From Micromonospora haikouensis (GTDB lineage Bacteria; Actinomycetota; Actinomycetes; Mycobacteriales; Micromonosporaceae): DNA of 64,000 bases. Shown here one piece after another: positions 63,152 to 64,000 of this stretch (positions are counted from its first letter, which is position 1; the number at the start of each line of letters is the position of its first letter). A program made the position numbers and the translations under genes. The stretch covers positions 124,001 to 188,000 of the forward strand of contig NZ_FMCW01000011.1 of the NCBI RefSeq assembly GCF_900091595.1, given 5' to 3'. The notes under the pieces are model-generated. The model had not been told where the DNA came from. It saw nothing but the letters and a program-made list of their open reading frames with translations, and made no database searches.

Positions 63152-64000
63152 TCAGTCGGCGATGCCGATCGGGCCCTCGCGCGGGCCCTCCTCGCTGGCC
63201 GGCTGCACCGCCAGCGACGGGAAGTCGGCAAGGTCGCCCTCCGGCTCGGCGTCCCACTCGGGGAACACCAGCTCGCTCTGGAGATAGAGGCAGAGCAGCT
63301 GGGTGAGGTGACCCAGCCCGTCGAGGTGGGTGCGCTCGTGGCCGTGGGTGGCGTCCACCCCGAAGCCGAGCAGCGCCACCCGGGCGTGCGCGCCCGCCTC
63401 CACCGCCGCCGCCACGTCCGAGCGGTAGAACTCGAAGACGTCGCGGACCAGGTCCACCCCGTGCTCGCGGGCGATCGCGGCGAGGTTGCGGGTCAGGTGG
63501 TAGTCGAACGGCCCCACCCCGTCGCCCATGGCCAGGGTGGCCGCGTTCTCCCGGGACTGCTGCCCGGGGGCGACCACCGCGGCGTCCACGGAGACGATCT
63601 CGGCGACGTCCGGGTCGAGGCCGTGGCTCGCCCCGTGGCCGATCTCCTCGGTGACCGTCACCAGCAGGTGCGCGGTCACCGCCGGGGTGACGCCCGCGTC
63701 GACCATCGCCTTGAACGCGGTCAGCACCGCCGCCACCCCGGCCTTGTCGTCCAGGTGCCGGGACTTGACGTACCCGCTCGGGGTGATCGTCGGATTCGGC
63801 AGGAACGCCACGAAGTCCCCGACGTCGATGCCGAGCGCCCGCAGCCCGGCCTCGTCGGCCACGGGCTCGTCGACCCGCACCTCGACCTGCTCCCAGCCGA
63901 CCCCCTGGAGGTCGACGGCCTCGTTGTAGCGGTGCCCGCTGGCCTTCAGCGGCAGCACCTGGCCGCTGATCACCCGGTCCAGGTCGTCGGTGAAGATCCG
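63152..64000 (-). CDS. M42-family peptidase, N-terminus beyond window
   Basis: The visible 282 residues carry the M42 (co-catalytic zinc aminopeptidase) motifs SRHLDDKAGVAA, VTEEIGHGASHGL, VSVDAAVVAPG and the last ligand in ATHGHERTHLDGL. The family includes glutamyl aminopeptidases and the M42 peptidase of the NAGGN osmoprotectant system; partners are outside the window. The frame is open to the right edge. Confidence 0.9.
   Translation of the reverse strand, partial: RIFTDDLDRVISGQVLPLKASGHRYNEAVDLQGVGWEQVEVRVDEPVADEAGLRALGIDVGDFVAFLPNPTITPSGYVKSRHLDDKAGVAAVLTAFKAMVDAGVTPAVTAHLLVTVTEEIGHGASHGLDPDVAEIVSVDAAVVAPGQQSRENAATLAMGDGVGPFDYHLTRNLAAIAREHGVDLVRDVFEFYRSDVAAAVEAGAHARVALLGFGVDATHGHERTHLDGLGHLTQLLCLYLQSELVFPEWDAEPEGDLADFPSLAVQPASEEGPREGPIGIAD

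Overview
This is a 64 kb stretch of a very GC-rich actinobacterial chromosome. The housekeeping genes (ppc, mfd, a SurA-like lipoprotein next to mazG, eno, a DivIC/FtsB-like gene, DUF501, ppx, a MoxR/DUF58/DUF4129 cluster, an SGNH pair), the frequent GTG starts, the many leaderless promoters with a TANNNT box 6-7 nt before the start codon, and a bldA-type tRNA-Leu(UAA) all point to a filamentous actinomycete. Micromonospora or a close relative is the best guess; this is inference from gene content and style, not from a database match. There is no rRNA, CRISPR array, phage or intact insertion sequence. Small accessory islets are visible: a short GntR regulator with a Cys-containing small protein (9.8-10.6 kb), an AlpA-like/Cys-protein pair (31.0-31.6 kb), and an RHH/Doc toxin-antitoxin pair (33.3-33.9 kb).

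Layout. 0-7.5 kb: secreted subtilase (cut by the left edge), rmuC, a Gly-Asp-Phe-tailed membrane protein, ppc. 7.6-11.5 kb: YhgE/DUF3533-like membrane protein, a frameshifted LD-carboxypeptidase, the GntR islet, a cyclase-family hydrolase. 11.6-17.3 kb: mfd, SurA-like lipoprotein, mazG. 17.4-23.4 kb: DUF885 metallopeptidase-like protein, a P-type Mg2+ ATPase broken by a 10-bp duplication, nudC and a lipoprotein. 23.6-29.1 kb: eno, septum protein, DUF501, an ArgA-like acetyltransferase, a membrane-anchored unknown, ppx. 29.1-34.1 kb: DUF1996 secreted protein, the AlpA islet, a MarR/epimerase divergent pair sharing a perfect operator, and the Doc module. 34.1-42.2 kb: PadR/HAAS pair, LppU-like protein, dienelactone hydrolase, type-5 uracil-DNA glycosylase, and the DUF4129-MoxR-DUF58 operon. 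42.3-52.6 kb: NDH-2-like oxidoreductase, polytopic membrane protein, tRNA-Leu(UAA), Bax-inhibitor-1-like protein, thiolase, two tandem SGNH hydrolases, DUF1232, cystathionine beta-synthase. 52.6-61.2 kb: a gene-poor repeat-rich spacer, then a secreted unknown protein (frameshifted), a 993-aa SARP/AfsR-type regulator, a secreted clan GH-A-like glycosidase and a Tat-lipoprotein intradiol dioxygenase. 61.3-64 kb: GNAT, RNase Z behind a long structured leader, and an M42 peptidase cut by the right edge.

Four signals stand out beyond the genes. (1) Seven copies of a ~50-bp palindrome with a conserved asymmetric loop sit almost exactly at gene 3' ends, sometimes supplying the stop codon. (2) The two secreted genes flanking the SARP regulator each carry the same pair of CCGGTAT boxes with an 11-bp period, at nearly the same distance from the start; this looks like a local SARP regulon. 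(3) The RNase Z gene is preceded by a ~250-nt leader holding a 12-codon mini-ORF with a perfect Shine-Dalgarno sequence and a compact three-way junction with GNRA-type loops. (4) Three genes are broken by small indels (1 base, 10-bp tandem duplication, 1 base), which are either real decay or assembly errors.
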